Source: CAWGHZ01 sp963822575 (GTDB lineage Bacteria > Pseudomonadota > Alphaproteobacteria > MPNO01 > DASWLB01). From it: a DNA stretch of 64,000 bases. Position numbers and translations under genes: made by a program. The notes beneath the pieces are model-generated. The model was given only the letters and a program-made list of their open reading frames with translations. It was not told where the DNA came from and made no database searches. Positions 17,559 to 26,005 of the stretch are shown here, one piece after another. The stretch's first letter is position 1. Each line of letters starts with the position of its first letter. The stretch covers positions 427,395-491,394 of the forward strand of contig CAWGHZ010000003.1 in assembly GCA_963822575.1 (NCBI GenBank), given 5' to 3'.

Positions 17559-18486
17559 ATGAACGTCGTCCCCGCCACGGACGCGAACATCGCCGAGGCC
17601 GGGCGGCTGATCCGCGCCGGGCGGCTGGTCGCGTTCCCCACCGAGACGGTGTACGGGCTCGGCTGCGATGCGACCATCGACCGCGCCGTTGCGCGCGTGT
17701 TCGAGGCCAAGGGAAGGCCGCGCTTCAACCCGCTGATCGTCCACGTGCTCGACCAGGACGCGGCGGGCAACCTCGCTGTCCTCGACGCGCGCGCCCGAGA
17801 GCTGGCGGAAAGATTCTGGCCGGGGCCGCTGACGCTCGTCCTGCCGCGCCGGCCGCGCGGCCCGGTTTCGCTGCTCGCCTCGGCCGGGCTCGACACGCTT
17901 GCGCTGCGCGCGCCGTCGCATCCCGTGGCGCGCGGCCTGATCGCCGCCGCTGCCCGGCCGATCGCCGCGCCGTCGGCGAACCGCTCGGGCGCGGTGAGCC
18001 CGACCGACGCCGGCCACGTCGACGCCGCGTGCGACATGGTGCTCGACGGCGGAAGGTCCCCGGTGGGTATCGAGTTCGACGGTGCTCGACCTCACCGGCG
18101 CACAGCCGGCGATCCTGCGCCACGGCGCGGTGACGGAGGACGAGATCGCCGCCGTCGCCGGCCCGCTCGCCCCGCCCAGTGCCGGCATCCGCAGCCCCGG
18201 CCAGCTCGCGCGGCACTATGCCACACGCCAGCCGCTCCGGCTCGACGCGACCGATGTGCGCGCCGGCGAGGCGCTGCTCGCCTTCGGGCCAAACCCGCCC
18301 GCGGGCGCGGCCCAGACGCGCAACCTCAGCCCAACTGGCGACCTGACCGAGGCCGCCGCCAACCTGTTCGCCATGATGCGCGCGCTCGACCGGCCGGAGC
18401 ATGCGGGGATCGCCGTGATGCCGATCCCCGAGACCGGCCTCGGCCGCGCCATCAACGACCGGCTGCGCCGCGCCGCCGTGCGGTAG
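17559..18486 (+). pseudogene. Threonylcarbamoyl-AMP synthase (Sua5/YwlC), single-base frameshift
   Basis: Makes L-threonylcarbamoyl-AMP for t6A37 tRNA modification, usually essential. The YrdC domain is clear (RLVAFPTETVYGLGCDAT, KGRPRFNPLIVHV, FWPGPLTLVLP, PSANRSGAVSPT). The frame breaks just before the universally conserved IESTV motif. Dropping one T of GAGTTC at 18072-18077 gives GIESTVLDLTG and rejoins the Sua5 C-terminal domain (QLARHYATRQPLRL to the end), 308 residues. Given the essential role this is almost certainly an error in the sequence rather than a dead gene. Confidence 0.92.
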
Positions 18487-18603
18487 GCTCTTTGCATGAG
18501 CCGGCCGGCGCGCTTTCGCATCACGGGCTTACGCCCTTCGGGGAATCCGTGTAGGAAAAGGCCCCGAAGAGCGACGACAAAATCGAGATCGGAAGGAGCC
18601 GCC

Positions 18604-19788
18604 ATGCCCGCCGCCGCACGTTCCTTCAACCCGCCGCGCCGCTATTTGATGGGGCCTGGCCCGACCGACATGCATCCGCGCGTGCTGGCAGCGCTCGGCC
18701 GGCCGATCGTCGGGCATCTCGACCCCACCTTCTCCGCCATGATGGAGGAGCTGAAGGAGCTGCTGCGCTACGCGTTCCGCACCAAGAACGAGCTCACCAT
18801 CCCGATGTCGGGGCCGGGCTCGGTCGGCATGGAGGCATGCTTCGTCAATCTGGTCGAGCCGGGCGACAAGGTGATCGTCTGCCAGAACGGCGCGTTCGGC
18901 GGGCGCATGAAGGAGAACGTCGAGCGCTGCGGCGCCGAGGCGATCATGGTGATGGACGACTGGGGCAAGCCCGTCGACCTCGGCAAGGTCGAGGACGCGT
19001 TCAAGAAGAATCCGGGCGTCAAGGCGCTCGCCTTCGTGCACGCTGAGACCTCGACCGGCGTCGAGTCCGACGCGGCAGCGCTCTGCGCCGTGGCGGCCAA
19101 GAACGGCGCGCTCTCGATCGTCGATTGCGTCACCTCCCTCGGCGGCATCCCGGTCGAGGTCGACAAGTGGGGCGCCGACGCGACCTATTCCGGCTCGCAG
19201 AAGTGCCTGTCATGCATGCCCGGCCTCGCGCCGCTGACCTTCAGCCCGCGCGCCGCCGACGTGGTGAAGAAGCGCAACCGCAAGGTCCAGAGCTGGTTCA
19301 TGGACCTCGGCCTGGTGATGAGCTACTGGACCGGCACGGGCGCGCGCGTCTACCACCACACCGCGCCGATCAATCCGCTCTACGCGCTGCACGAGGCGCT
19401 GGTGATGATCCAGGAGGAGGGAATCGAGAATACCTGGGCGCGCCACCGCAAGGCCCACGAGGCGCTGCGCGCGGGGCTCGACGCGATGGGCGTGAAGCTG
19501 CTGGTCGACGCGCGGCACCGCCTGCCCCAGCTCAACACCGTGGTGGTGCCGGAGGGCGTCGACGAGGCCAAGGTGCGCAACGCGCTGCTCAACGAGTACA
19601 GCATCGAGGTCGGCGCCGGGCTCGGCGCGCTGGCCGGCAAGGTGTGGCGCGTGGGGCTTCTCGGCCAGTCGGCCTCGCCGGTCCACGTGACGCTGTTCCT
19701 CGCCGCCTTCGACCATTTGCTGAAGGGCGCCAAGGGCGTCACCACGGGCGGCGCCGTCGCCGCCGCCCAGACAAAGCTGTTCGGGTAG
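18604..19788 (+). CDS. Class V aminotransferase (serine/alanine-glyoxylate type)
   Basis: 394-residue PLP enzyme of the alanine-glyoxylate / serine-glyoxylate aminotransferase group. MGPGPTDMHPRVL opens the fold, HAETSTGVESD is the substrate-binding block, SIVDCVTSLGGIP contains the PLP-interacting aspartate, and SGSQKCLSCMPGLAP carries the PLP lysine. The start ATG at 18604 sits 6 nt after a strong GGAAGGAG site (18590-18597), which decides against in-frame codons further upstream. It probably handles glyoxylate or photorespiration-type intermediates (family knowledge). Confidence 0.92.
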   Translation: MPAAARSFNPPRRYLMGPGPTDMHPRVLAALGRPIVGHLDPTFSAMMEELKELLRYAFRTKNELTIPMSGPGSVGMEACFVNLVEPGDKVIVCQNGAFGGRMKENVERCGAEAIMVMDDWGKPVDLGKVEDAFKKNPGVKALAFVHAETSTGVESDAAALCAVAAKNGALSIVDCVTSLGGIPVEVDKWGADATYSGSQKCLSCMPGLAPLTFSPRAADVVKKRNRKVQSWFMDLGLVMSYWTGTGARVYHHTAPINPLYALHEALVMIQEEGIENTWARHRKAHEALRAGLDAMGVKLLVDARHRLPQLNTVVVPEGVDEAKVRNALLNEYSIEVGAGLGALAGKVWRVGLLGQSASPVHVTLFLAAFDHLLKGAKGVTTGGAVAAAQTKLFG

Positions 19789-19810
19789 GGCCAGGCGATT
19801 CCCCCTCCTC

Positions 19811-19928
19811 CGTTCGTCCTGAGTAGCGTCGGCGCGAAGCGCGGACGCGTATCGAAGGACGAGGCCGAGAGATCGTGCCGCCGTCGCCTTTCGATACGGC
19901 CGCTATGCGGCCTACTCAGGGCGAACGG
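19811..19928. repeat. Paired inverted intergenic repeat elements (CGTTCG..CTGAGTAG..GTATCGAA type)
   Basis: Left copy 19811-19862 begins CGTTCGTCCTGAGTAG and ends GTATCGAAGGACG. Right copy 19885-19928 is its inverse, CGCCTTTCGATAC to CTACTCAGGGCGAACG. Together they can fold into a long cruciform in the gap between the convergent aminotransferase and dioxygenase genes, so they may act as a two-way terminator. They resemble dispersed palindromic elements of alphaproteobacteria. Confidence 0.7.
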
Positions 19929-19940
19929 ATGATTTGAAGA

Positions 19941-20426
19941 TTACAGGATGACCGAAATCCCTTCGTGGACGCCTTCGGAGTCCACGAGGTCGACGCGCTT
20001 GAGCCGGATGCGGAAGCCGGCCGGCCCGCCGGGCACCAGCTCGTGGCGGCAGACGCCGGTGTACTGGCGCGTCGCACCCTGGCGGTACGCGACCACCATC
20101 TGGTTCGAGAGCACGGCGACCGCATCCTCGGGCACATCGGGCGCGAAGCGGACGGCGGTGACCAGATGCACGGTGCGCGCCGCCGGGCTGCCGGCGTGGA
20201 ACTCCGCGTGTTGCGCGCGGCGGACGCGGGTCTCCAATAGGCGCCGGTCGTCGTAGACGTGCGAGAGGTGATCCCAGCCCAATTCCTGGCCGCGCGCGAT
20301 CGGCAGCCAGTAGACCGCGTCGTCGGTGAACAAAGCGAGCCAGTCGTCGAACCGGCCGGCGTCGAGCAAGTCCGCCTCGTGCAACAGGAAGGCTTCGACC
20401 GCCGCGCAGTCGGGCGAGGACGCCAT
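19941..20426 (-). CDS. Aromatic-ring-hydroxylating dioxygenase, beta subunit
   Basis: 161-residue small subunit with the NTF2-like fold of ring-hydroxylating dioxygenases. It has AVEAFLLHEADLLDAGRFDDWLALF, DAVYWLPI, DDRRLLETRVRR and a C-terminal FRIRLKRVDLVDSEG. It is structural and stabilises the alpha hexamer. The ATG at 20426 overlaps the alpha-subunit stop by 1 nt. No ferredoxin or reductase gene is adjacent, so the electron supply must come from elsewhere. Confidence 0.88.
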   Translation of the reverse strand: MASSPDCAAVEAFLLHEADLLDAGRFDDWLALFTDDAVYWLPIARGQELGWDHLSHVYDDRRLLETRVRRAQHAEFHAGSPAARTVHLVTAVRFAPDVPEDAVAVLSNQMVVAYRQGATRQYTGVCRHELVPGGPAGFRIRLKRVDLVDSEGVHEGISVIL

Positions 20427-21752
20427 CACGCCTCCGGCGCGGTCATGTAGGCGCGCCACGCCGCGAACTGGTTGCGGATGTGGATCTCGCTCGTCCCGGT
20501 CGCGCCGCGCGACGTGTCGTGCATGTCGGCCACGTCGCGGCCGAGCCCGCGCCCGAGATCGACCCAGTCGCCGCCCTGCGTCGCGAGCCCGTGCTGGATG
20601 CGCTCGTAGGTCTCGAGGTCGTCGGTCAGGACCAGGGACCCCGCCCCGTTCACCGTGTTGGCGAAGGCGATGGAGTCGCGGAACATCGCGTCGGGCGCGC
20701 CGACCATGCGGAAGGTGTGGGTGTGGAGCTCCGTTCGGTCGACCGCGACCGGATGGATCACGCGAAGCTGGCGGAACAGGCTCATGAACGACAGGTTGGG
20801 ATAGACGATCGAGTTGAACCGCGCCGTCGAGAGGATTTCGGCGGCGCGCGCCTCGCCCACCCGTGCGGCGAGGCGGTGGCGGTATTCCTTTTGCACCGGG
20901 TTGTCGGTCGCGGCCAGCAGCGCGCGGTCGTCGTGGAAATCGCCCATGAAGCTGTGGCCGTAGCGCGAGGTCCAGACGCCGAGTTCGCTCCCAGACGTCG
21001 CTGGGAACGCCGTTCTGGCGCATCTGGCGGATGGCGATCTCGCCCGCCCCGTCCGAGACGACATTATCGTCCTGGTCGCGCGCGGCCGAGATCGACGAGG
21101 CGTGCACGAAGCGCGGATGCAACAGGTCGTTGTGGTTCTCGATGACCAGCTTCCAGTTGCCGTTATAGGCGTGCCTGGAGATGCCGCCCGCGACCTCCAC
21201 CTCGCCGCTCGGCGAACGCTCGACCAGATCGTCGATCGACGACGCCATGTAACCGAGGAAATCGGCGAGCGGCGGGCCGACCGCGGCGAGGCTCGCGAAC
21301 ACGAAGCCGCGATAGGACGCGACGCGCGGCACGCGCACCAGGTCGTGCGTCCCCTGCCCCACCAGCGCGCCCGAATAGCCCTCGGGCAGCGGCACCTCGG
21401 CGAGCGTTCCGTCGGTCTCGTACGTCCAGCCGTGATAGCAGCAGACGAACCGCCGGGCATTGCCGCAATCGTTCGCGCACACCACCGCGCCGCGATGACG
21501 GCAGCGGTTGAACAGAACGTGGATCTTGCCATCGGCATGGCGCGCGACGATCACGCGCTCGCGCCCCATCCGCGTGGTGATGTAGTCGCCCGGGTTGGGA
21601 ATCTGGCTTTCGTGCGCGACGTAAAGCCAGGCGCGGCCGAAGATCTGCGCCATCTCGCGCTCGAAAATGCGCGGATCGACATAGACCGACCGATGCACCT
21701 TGCCGTCGGCAACAAGCCGGCCGAAATCTTCGAATGGCCCGAGCCCGTCCAT
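20426..21752 (-). pseudogene. Rieske ring-hydroxylating dioxygenase, alpha subunit, single-base frameshift
   Basis: Catalytic subunit that inserts O2 into an aromatic substrate. The Rieske motif is complete: CRHRG near residue 83, then CCYHGWTY. The mononuclear iron ligands lie in NDLLHPRFVH. The frame breaks after VPSDVWER and resumes with LGVWTSRYGHSFMGDF; removing one base of GAGTTC at 20981-20986 joins them into 441 residues. The start is MDGLGPFEDF at 21752. The substrate is unknown; benzoate- or salicylate-like acids are typical for this subfamily. Probably intact apart from a sequence error. Confidence 0.88.
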
Positions 21753-21823
21753 CGGTGCCTCCCTGCGATAGGCGGGCGATTGTAGGGGAAACGAGCGCGG
21801 GCGGAAACGCCCGAGGCGCGGGC

Positions 21824-21849
21824 GGAACCGGCGGGACCGGCGGCGCGTT
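21824..21849 (+). promoter_or_regulatory. EcfG-type promoter of the peptidoglycan-binding gene
   Basis: GGAAC (21824-21828), exactly 17 nt, CGTT (21846-21849), ending 40 nt before the ATG at 21890. It matches the EcfG consensus and is well placed for the PG-binding-brkB pair. Confidence 0.7.
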
Positions 21850-21889
21850 GAACCACCGTCACTTGATTTACACTTTCCCGGAGGGCGCC

Positions 21890-23134
21890 ATGTCTCGCGC
21901 TTCGTTTGCGGTTCCGTCTGCCACGTTCGCGGTTTGCTTGGCCGTGTTTGCCATGCCTGCGGAGGCCCTGTCGCCGCCCGCCGCACCCGACGTCGCGCCC
22001 CGCCACATCGCGATCCCGGCGGCCTACGACCCGCTGGTCGCGCAGGTCCAGGCCGCGCTCGACCGCAAGGGCTATGACGCGGGGCCGTCCGACGGGCTGA
22101 TGGGCAGCCACACGCGGAGCGCGATCATGGCCTATCAGCGCAGCCAAGGGCTACTGGTGACGGGTCAGGCGACGCCACAGCTCCTCAACCGGCTGCAATC
22201 GAATTCGGCGGCGAAACCCGCGGTTGAGCGGCACCAGGAGCGGCAGCAGATGCGCCATGACCTGCGGGCGGAGGAGCGCCAGAGACAGGAGACGCGCCAC
22301 GTGCAGCGCCGCCTCGCCCAACTCGGCTACCGCGTGGACGTGACCGGCGAGGTCGACCGTCGCACCCGCGAGGCGATCCGCGCCTACCAGCACCGCCAGG
22401 GGCTGGAGGTGACGGGCGAGGTCAGCCCCGCCTTGATGCGCAGCCTGCAAGATACGCTCGCGGCCAACGGTCGGCCCGCCGGCGAGCGCCACGCGCGGAT
22501 GGAGACGCCCTATCGCATCCGCATCTCCGACACGTTCGAGGACGGCGACTACCGGCACGACCCGCGCTGGCACGTGCTGCAAGGCCGGTTCCGCGTGGAG
22601 GACGGGGTGCTGGTTTCGTCGGTCGAGACGCCGCGCGAGCAGGGCCCCGGGCGGAGCTTCGTCGAGGGGATGGTCAACCAGACGCTGGGCCTCGATCTGG
22701 GCCACAACGCCGCGGCCATCGCCGTGCCGACCCCGTTCGGCAACGTGTTCGACATCGAGGCGCAGATCGAGGGCCAGCCCGGGCGCGAGGCGCGCATGAG
22801 CTTCGGTCCCTACATGGGCAACAACGCGGAGACCGGCTACAGGCTGGTCTACGACGGCGCGTCCTCGTCACCGTTGACGCTGCTCGCCGTGACGCCGAAC
22901 GGCGTGCGCACCATCGGCAGCGCCTACCACGCGCCCGTTCTGAACGACGGCAGCTCGCACGATGTCCGCTGGCGGCGCGAAGGCGACGGCATGATGCGCG
23001 TGACGGTCGACGGCCAGAGTGTGCTCGACGTGCGCGACCGTTCGCTCGCCGGCCGCTTCTCCGGGCTGTCGATCGTCAACGGCGGCGGACAATGGGGCCT
23101 CGACCGCATCGACGTGGCGAGCCCGGTCAGCTAG
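21890..23134 (+). CDS. Secreted protein with two peptidoglycan-binding domains and a ConA-like C-terminal domain
   Basis: 414 residues. A signal peptide (ATFAVCLAVFAMPAEALS) precedes a first PG_binding_1 repeat (VQAALDRKGYDAGPSDGLMG) and a second (VQRRLAQLGYRVDVTGEVDRRT). These are joined by a charged Gln/Arg-rich coiled segment (about residues 118-138). The C-terminal ~210 residues (DTFEDGDYRHDPRWHVLQG to GQWGLDRIDV) look like a concanavalin/LamG-type beta sandwich, suggesting glycan binding. Likely periplasmic or envelope-associated. It sits behind an EcfG-type promoter and 3 nt before the brkB-like gene. Confidence 0.82.
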   Translation: MSRASFAVPSATFAVCLAVFAMPAEALSPPAAPDVAPRHIAIPAAYDPLVAQVQAALDRKGYDAGPSDGLMGSHTRSAIMAYQRSQGLLVTGQATPQLLNRLQSNSAAKPAVERHQERQQMRHDLRAEERQRQETRHVQRRLAQLGYRVDVTGEVDRRTREAIRAYQHRQGLEVTGEVSPALMRSLQDTLAANGRPAGERHARMETPYRIRISDTFEDGDYRHDPRWHVLQGRFRVEDGVLVSSVETPREQGPGRSFVEGMVNQTLGLDLGHNAAAIAVPTPFGNVFDIEAQIEGQPGREARMSFGPYMGNNAETGYRLVYDGASSSPLTLLAVTPNGVRTIGSAYHAPVLNDGSSHDVRWRREGDGMMRVTVDGQSVLDVRDRSLAGRFSGLSIVNGGGQWGLDRIDVASPVS

Positions 23135-23137
23135 CGC

Positions 23138-24127
23138 ATGGCCGACTGGGACGTCGGCGCGCGCGGCGAGTACGCCTACTCGCCGACGGTGATGCCGTGG
23201 CGCGCCTGGCGCGAGGTGGCGGTGCGCGTAAAGAACGAGATCACGCGCGACCGCGCCTCGATCATCGCGGCTGGGGTCGCGTTCTACGGCTTCCTCGCCA
23301 TCTTTCCTGCGCTGATCGCGCTGGCTCTGGTGTACGGGCTAATGTTCAGCCCTTTCGACGTGCACGCCCAGCTCGATCCGTACGCCTGGATGGTGCCGCA
23401 GTCCGTCTTCCAGCTCATCACCGACCAGCTCTCCAACGTGGCGAAAAAGAACGATTCGAGCCTTGGGATCGGGCTGATCGCAAGCCTCCTGCTCGCGTTG
23501 TGGAGCGCGACCAAGGGCGCGACCGCGCTGATGACGGCGCTGAACATCGCCTACGAGGAGGCGGAGACGCGCGGCTTCATCGAACGCAACCTGCGGGCGA
23601 TGGCGCTGACCTTCGGCGCCGTCATATTCGTGATCCTGTCGCTCGCCCTGATCGCGGCGATCCCGGCGGCGATCCCGGCGGCGGTCGCGGTGGTGCCGGT
23701 GCCGCCGGTCGTCGCCCACGCGCTTCTATGGCTGCGCTGGCTGGCGCTGGGGTTGCTCGTGGTCGTGGCGCTCGCCGCGCTCTACGGCTTCGCGCCCAAC
23801 CGGAGGCGCGCCAAGCTGCGCTGGGTGTCGGTGGGCGCCGCGGTCGCCTGCGCGCTATGGCTCCTCGCCTCGCTCGCCTTCTCCTTCTACGTGCAGAATT
23901 TCGGCAGCTACGACAAGACGTTCGGCTCCATGGCCGCGGTCGTGGTGCTGCTGATGTGGCTCTATATCAGCGCCTTCGTGGTGATCGTCGGCGCCGAGAT
24001 CAATTCCGAGCTCGAGATGCAAACCCACGTCAATTCGACGGTCGGCCCGGACCAGCCGGAAGGGATGCGCTGCGCCTACGTCGCCGATCACGTCCGCCCG
24101 CCGCCCGACAAGCGCCCGAAGCTGTAG
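23138..24127 (+). CDS. YihY/BrkB-family inner-membrane protein
   Basis: 329-residue YihY/UPF0761 protein with about six membrane helices. The family core is visible as ITRDRASIIAAGVAFYGFLAIFPALIALALVYG, with ATKGATALMTALNIAYEE in the middle. LRWVSVGAAVACALWLLASLAFSFYVQNFGSYDKTFGSMAAVVVLLMWLYIS sits near the end. Despite old annotations as a ribonuclease, the family is a membrane protein of uncertain transport function. It follows the PG-binding gene by 3 nt and probably shares its stress promoter. Confidence 0.9.
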   Translation: MADWDVGARGEYAYSPTVMPWRAWREVAVRVKNEITRDRASIIAAGVAFYGFLAIFPALIALALVYGLMFSPFDVHAQLDPYAWMVPQSVFQLITDQLSNVAKKNDSSLGIGLIASLLLALWSATKGATALMTALNIAYEEAETRGFIERNLRAMALTFGAVIFVILSLALIAAIPAAIPAAVAVVPVPPVVAHALLWLRWLALGLLVVVALAALYGFAPNRRRAKLRWVSVGAAVACALWLLASLAFSFYVQNFGSYDKTFGSMAAVVVLLMWLYISAFVVIVGAEINSELEMQTHVNSTVGPDQPEGMRCAYVADHVRPPPDKRPKL

Positions 24128-24130
24128 ACG

Positions 24131-24994
24131 CTACGGCTTCTTGATCTCCTCGGCTGCGCCCTCGATCTCTTCGCGCAGCGCCTCGGTGGCAGCGTCGCCG
24201 GCCTCGCCCACCGAGTCGGCGACATGGGCGGCCTCGTGCTCGGCGGTGTCGCGGGCGATCCCGGCGGCCCGGCGCACGCCGCGCCTGGCGCGCTCCGCCG
24301 CCTCCTCGGCCCGGTCGTGCGCGTAGCGGCGCGTGCCCTCGGCGGCCTCGCCCATCACCCGGTTCTCGCGCCGCGTGCGCGGCAGCAGCGCGGCCACCGC
24401 CGCGCCGATGGCGAGCGCGCCGAGCGCGAGGGTCAGCGGGTGCTCCTTGCCGTATTCCAGCGCGCCGCTCGCGGTGCGGCCGGCGGCGGAAGCGACGCGC
24501 CGCGCGCCGCGACGGACGCGCCCGCCCGCCTCCTCGCCGAGCTCCTCGGCGGCCTCGCGCGCCCGGTGCGCACGTTCCGCGGCCGCGTCGGCGAACTGCG
24601 CCGCCTGGTCGCGCACTGCGGCCGCGCCCACCGAGCGCGGCGGGATGTCGACGACCTCGTCGGCGCCATAGGCCGGCGCGGGCGCCGCCTCGTAGCCGAG
24701 CGGGATCGCCTCGTCGCCCGCGGCGCCGTCGCCGTCGCGGGGGCGCCGGCCCGCCGCGGCGAGCCAGACGATGCCGACGCCGAGCAGGGCGGCGGGGACG
24801 GGATTGTCGCGCACCGCCCGCCCGAGATTGACGGCGAACGTGCCGCCGGCCTCCTTGGTGGCGGCGAGCGCGTCCTCGGCGAAGTTCAGCCCGGACACCC
24901 GGTCGCGGATCGCCTCGGCGGCGGCCACTGCGCGGCGCAGGTGCTCCTGTGCCTCGTGCTCGAGCTGGTCGGGGGAAGGATAATGTCTGGTCAT
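24131..24994 (-). CDS. DUF3618-like membrane-anchored helical protein
   Basis: 287 residues. The N-terminal helix SPDQLEHEAQEHLRRAV is typical of DUF3618-type proteins. Two short hydrophobic segments follow (PVPAALLGVGIVWLAAAG near residue 66 and HPLTLALGALAIGAAVAALL near 195). The rest is Ala/Glu/Arg-rich amphipathic helix, probably coiled coil. It starts in ATGA overlap with the YqjE-like gene. With its two upstream partners it forms a small membrane-associated stress cluster. Confidence 0.72.
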   Translation of the reverse strand: MTRHYPSPDQLEHEAQEHLRRAVAAAEAIRDRVSGLNFAEDALAATKEAGGTFAVNLGRAVRDNPVPAALLGVGIVWLAAAGRRPRDGDGAAGDEAIPLGYEAAPAPAYGADEVVDIPPRSVGAAAVRDQAAQFADAAAERAHRAREAAEELGEEAGGRVRRGARRVASAAGRTASGALEYGKEHPLTLALGALAIGAAVAALLPRTRRENRVMGEAAEGTRRYAHDRAEEAAERARRGVRRAAGIARDTAEHEAAHVADSVGEAGDAATEALREEIEGAAEEIKKP

Positions 24995-25377
24995 GTCGTT
25001 CTCTCACGTGTGGTTCGCCCGACGTCGCCGATTGAACGCAGCGTGCGGCCGGGCATGAGGTTGCGGGCGCGCAGGTTGGCGCGGCCCTTGAGGACGAAGC
25101 CGAGCGCGAACAGGCCGAGGACGACGCCGATGGCGCCGAACGAGGCGGCCGGCGGAATGAAATTCGCAAGCGCGATGGCACACGCGACCAGCACGAGGAG
25201 CAGGCTGCAGAACCCGGCTATCATGCCGATGGCGAGCAGGATCGCGCCGGATTGCGCCTGCTCGAACTTCTGCTGGGTCTCCGCCCGCGCGAGACTCATC
25301 TCGGCACGCATCAGGGCACGCAGCTCGCCGAGGAGCTCGCGGATCAGCCCGCCGAACGATTTGTCTTCCAAGGCCAT
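24991..25377 (-). CDS. YqjE / phage-holin-superfamily-III-like membrane protein
   Basis: 128 residues. An amphipathic N-terminal segment (LIRELLGELRALMRAEMSLARAE) is followed by two membrane helices (GAILLAIGMIAGFCSLLLVLVACAIAL and FGAIGVVLGLFALGFVL), the Actinobacteriophage holin III / YqjE layout. In E. coli, yqjE is likewise next to a ribosome-tethering YqjD-type gene. It lies 3 nt after the upstream gene and overlaps the downstream gene by 4 nt. Confidence 0.82.
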   Translation of the reverse strand: MALEDKSFGGLIRELLGELRALMRAEMSLARAETQQKFEQAQSGAILLAIGMIAGFCSLLLVLVACAIALANFIPPAASFGAIGVVLGLFALGFVLKGRANLRARNLMPGRTLRSIGDVGRTTRERTT

Positions 25378-25380
25378 GGG

Positions 25381-25848
25381 TCACGCTCCGCTGCCATTGT
25401 CGTGGGGCGGCGTCTCGTCATCTTCGTCGGGGGCGCTCATCAGGAAGCGGGTGAGCCCGAACCCGACCAGCAGCGCCGCCCCGGCGACCACCGCGGGCCG
25501 GCGGCGCGCGAACGACGCCGCCTCGTCCCAGAGCTCGCCGAGCCCGCGCTCGGCGACGGTCGCACCGGCCCGGCCGACCTCGTCGGCGATCCAGCCGGCC
25601 CACGAGGCGCTATGTGACCGGCCACGGCGCTCGAGCTCCTCGGCGCCGGTCTCGATCGCGTCCGACACGTCTTGCAGGTAATGGCCCGCCTCGTCACGGC
25701 GCGCGTCGGCGGACTCGATCAGCGCCGATCTGGCGGAGTCGTAAAGCTCCTCGCCGTCCTGGCGAAGCCGCCGGGCGGCGCTGCGCGCGGCGTGGCGCGG
25801 AGCCTCGTGGCCGTTTCCGTCCGTTGATTCCCGGTCCTGCTCTGCCAT
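25381..25848 (-). CDS. DUF883/YqjD-like C-terminally membrane-anchored protein
   Basis: 155 residues. A long charged helix (HAARSAARRLRQDGEELYDSARSAL) is followed by one C-terminal helix RRRPAVVAGAALLVGFGLTRFLM and an acidic tail. This is the arrangement of ElaB/YqjD-type proteins, which anchor ribosomes or envelope factors in stationary phase (family knowledge; similarity is by architecture). The start is the ATG at 25848. It is first in the three-gene cluster, 34 nt downstream of an EcfG-type promoter. Confidence 0.7.
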   Translation of the reverse strand: MAEQDRESTDGNGHEAPRHAARSAARRLRQDGEELYDSARSALIESADARRDEAGHYLQDVSDAIETGAEELERRGRSHSASWAGWIADEVGRAGATVAERGLGELWDEAASFARRRPAVVAGAALLVGFGLTRFLMSAPDEDDETPPHDNGSGA

Positions 25849-25881
25849 CGTCCGTCTCCGATGCCATCCTGGCTCCCGGGA

Positions 25882-25907
25882 AACGGAAGAGACCGCTCCC
25901 GAGTTCC
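25882..25907 (-). promoter_or_regulatory. EcfG-type promoter of the YqjD/YqjE/DUF3618-like operon
   Basis: On the minus strand GGAAC (25907-25903), exactly 17 nt, CGTT (25885-25882), reading into the gene that starts at 25848. It matches the general-stress consensus. Confidence 0.72.
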
Positions 25908-26005
25908 GCGGCCGGTAAGGCGGGAATCCTCGCGATCCGGACTCCCGATCCGCGCTCCGCCGTGCCATATCGGGGCAGGAACCGGTTTCAGCCGAGGGTG
26001 AGGTC

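Noticed and set aside
17559..18486. Programmed ribosomal frameshift in Sua5
   Set aside because: No slippery heptamer or downstream structure, and the same hexamer breaks five unrelated genes, so a sequence artefact is simpler.
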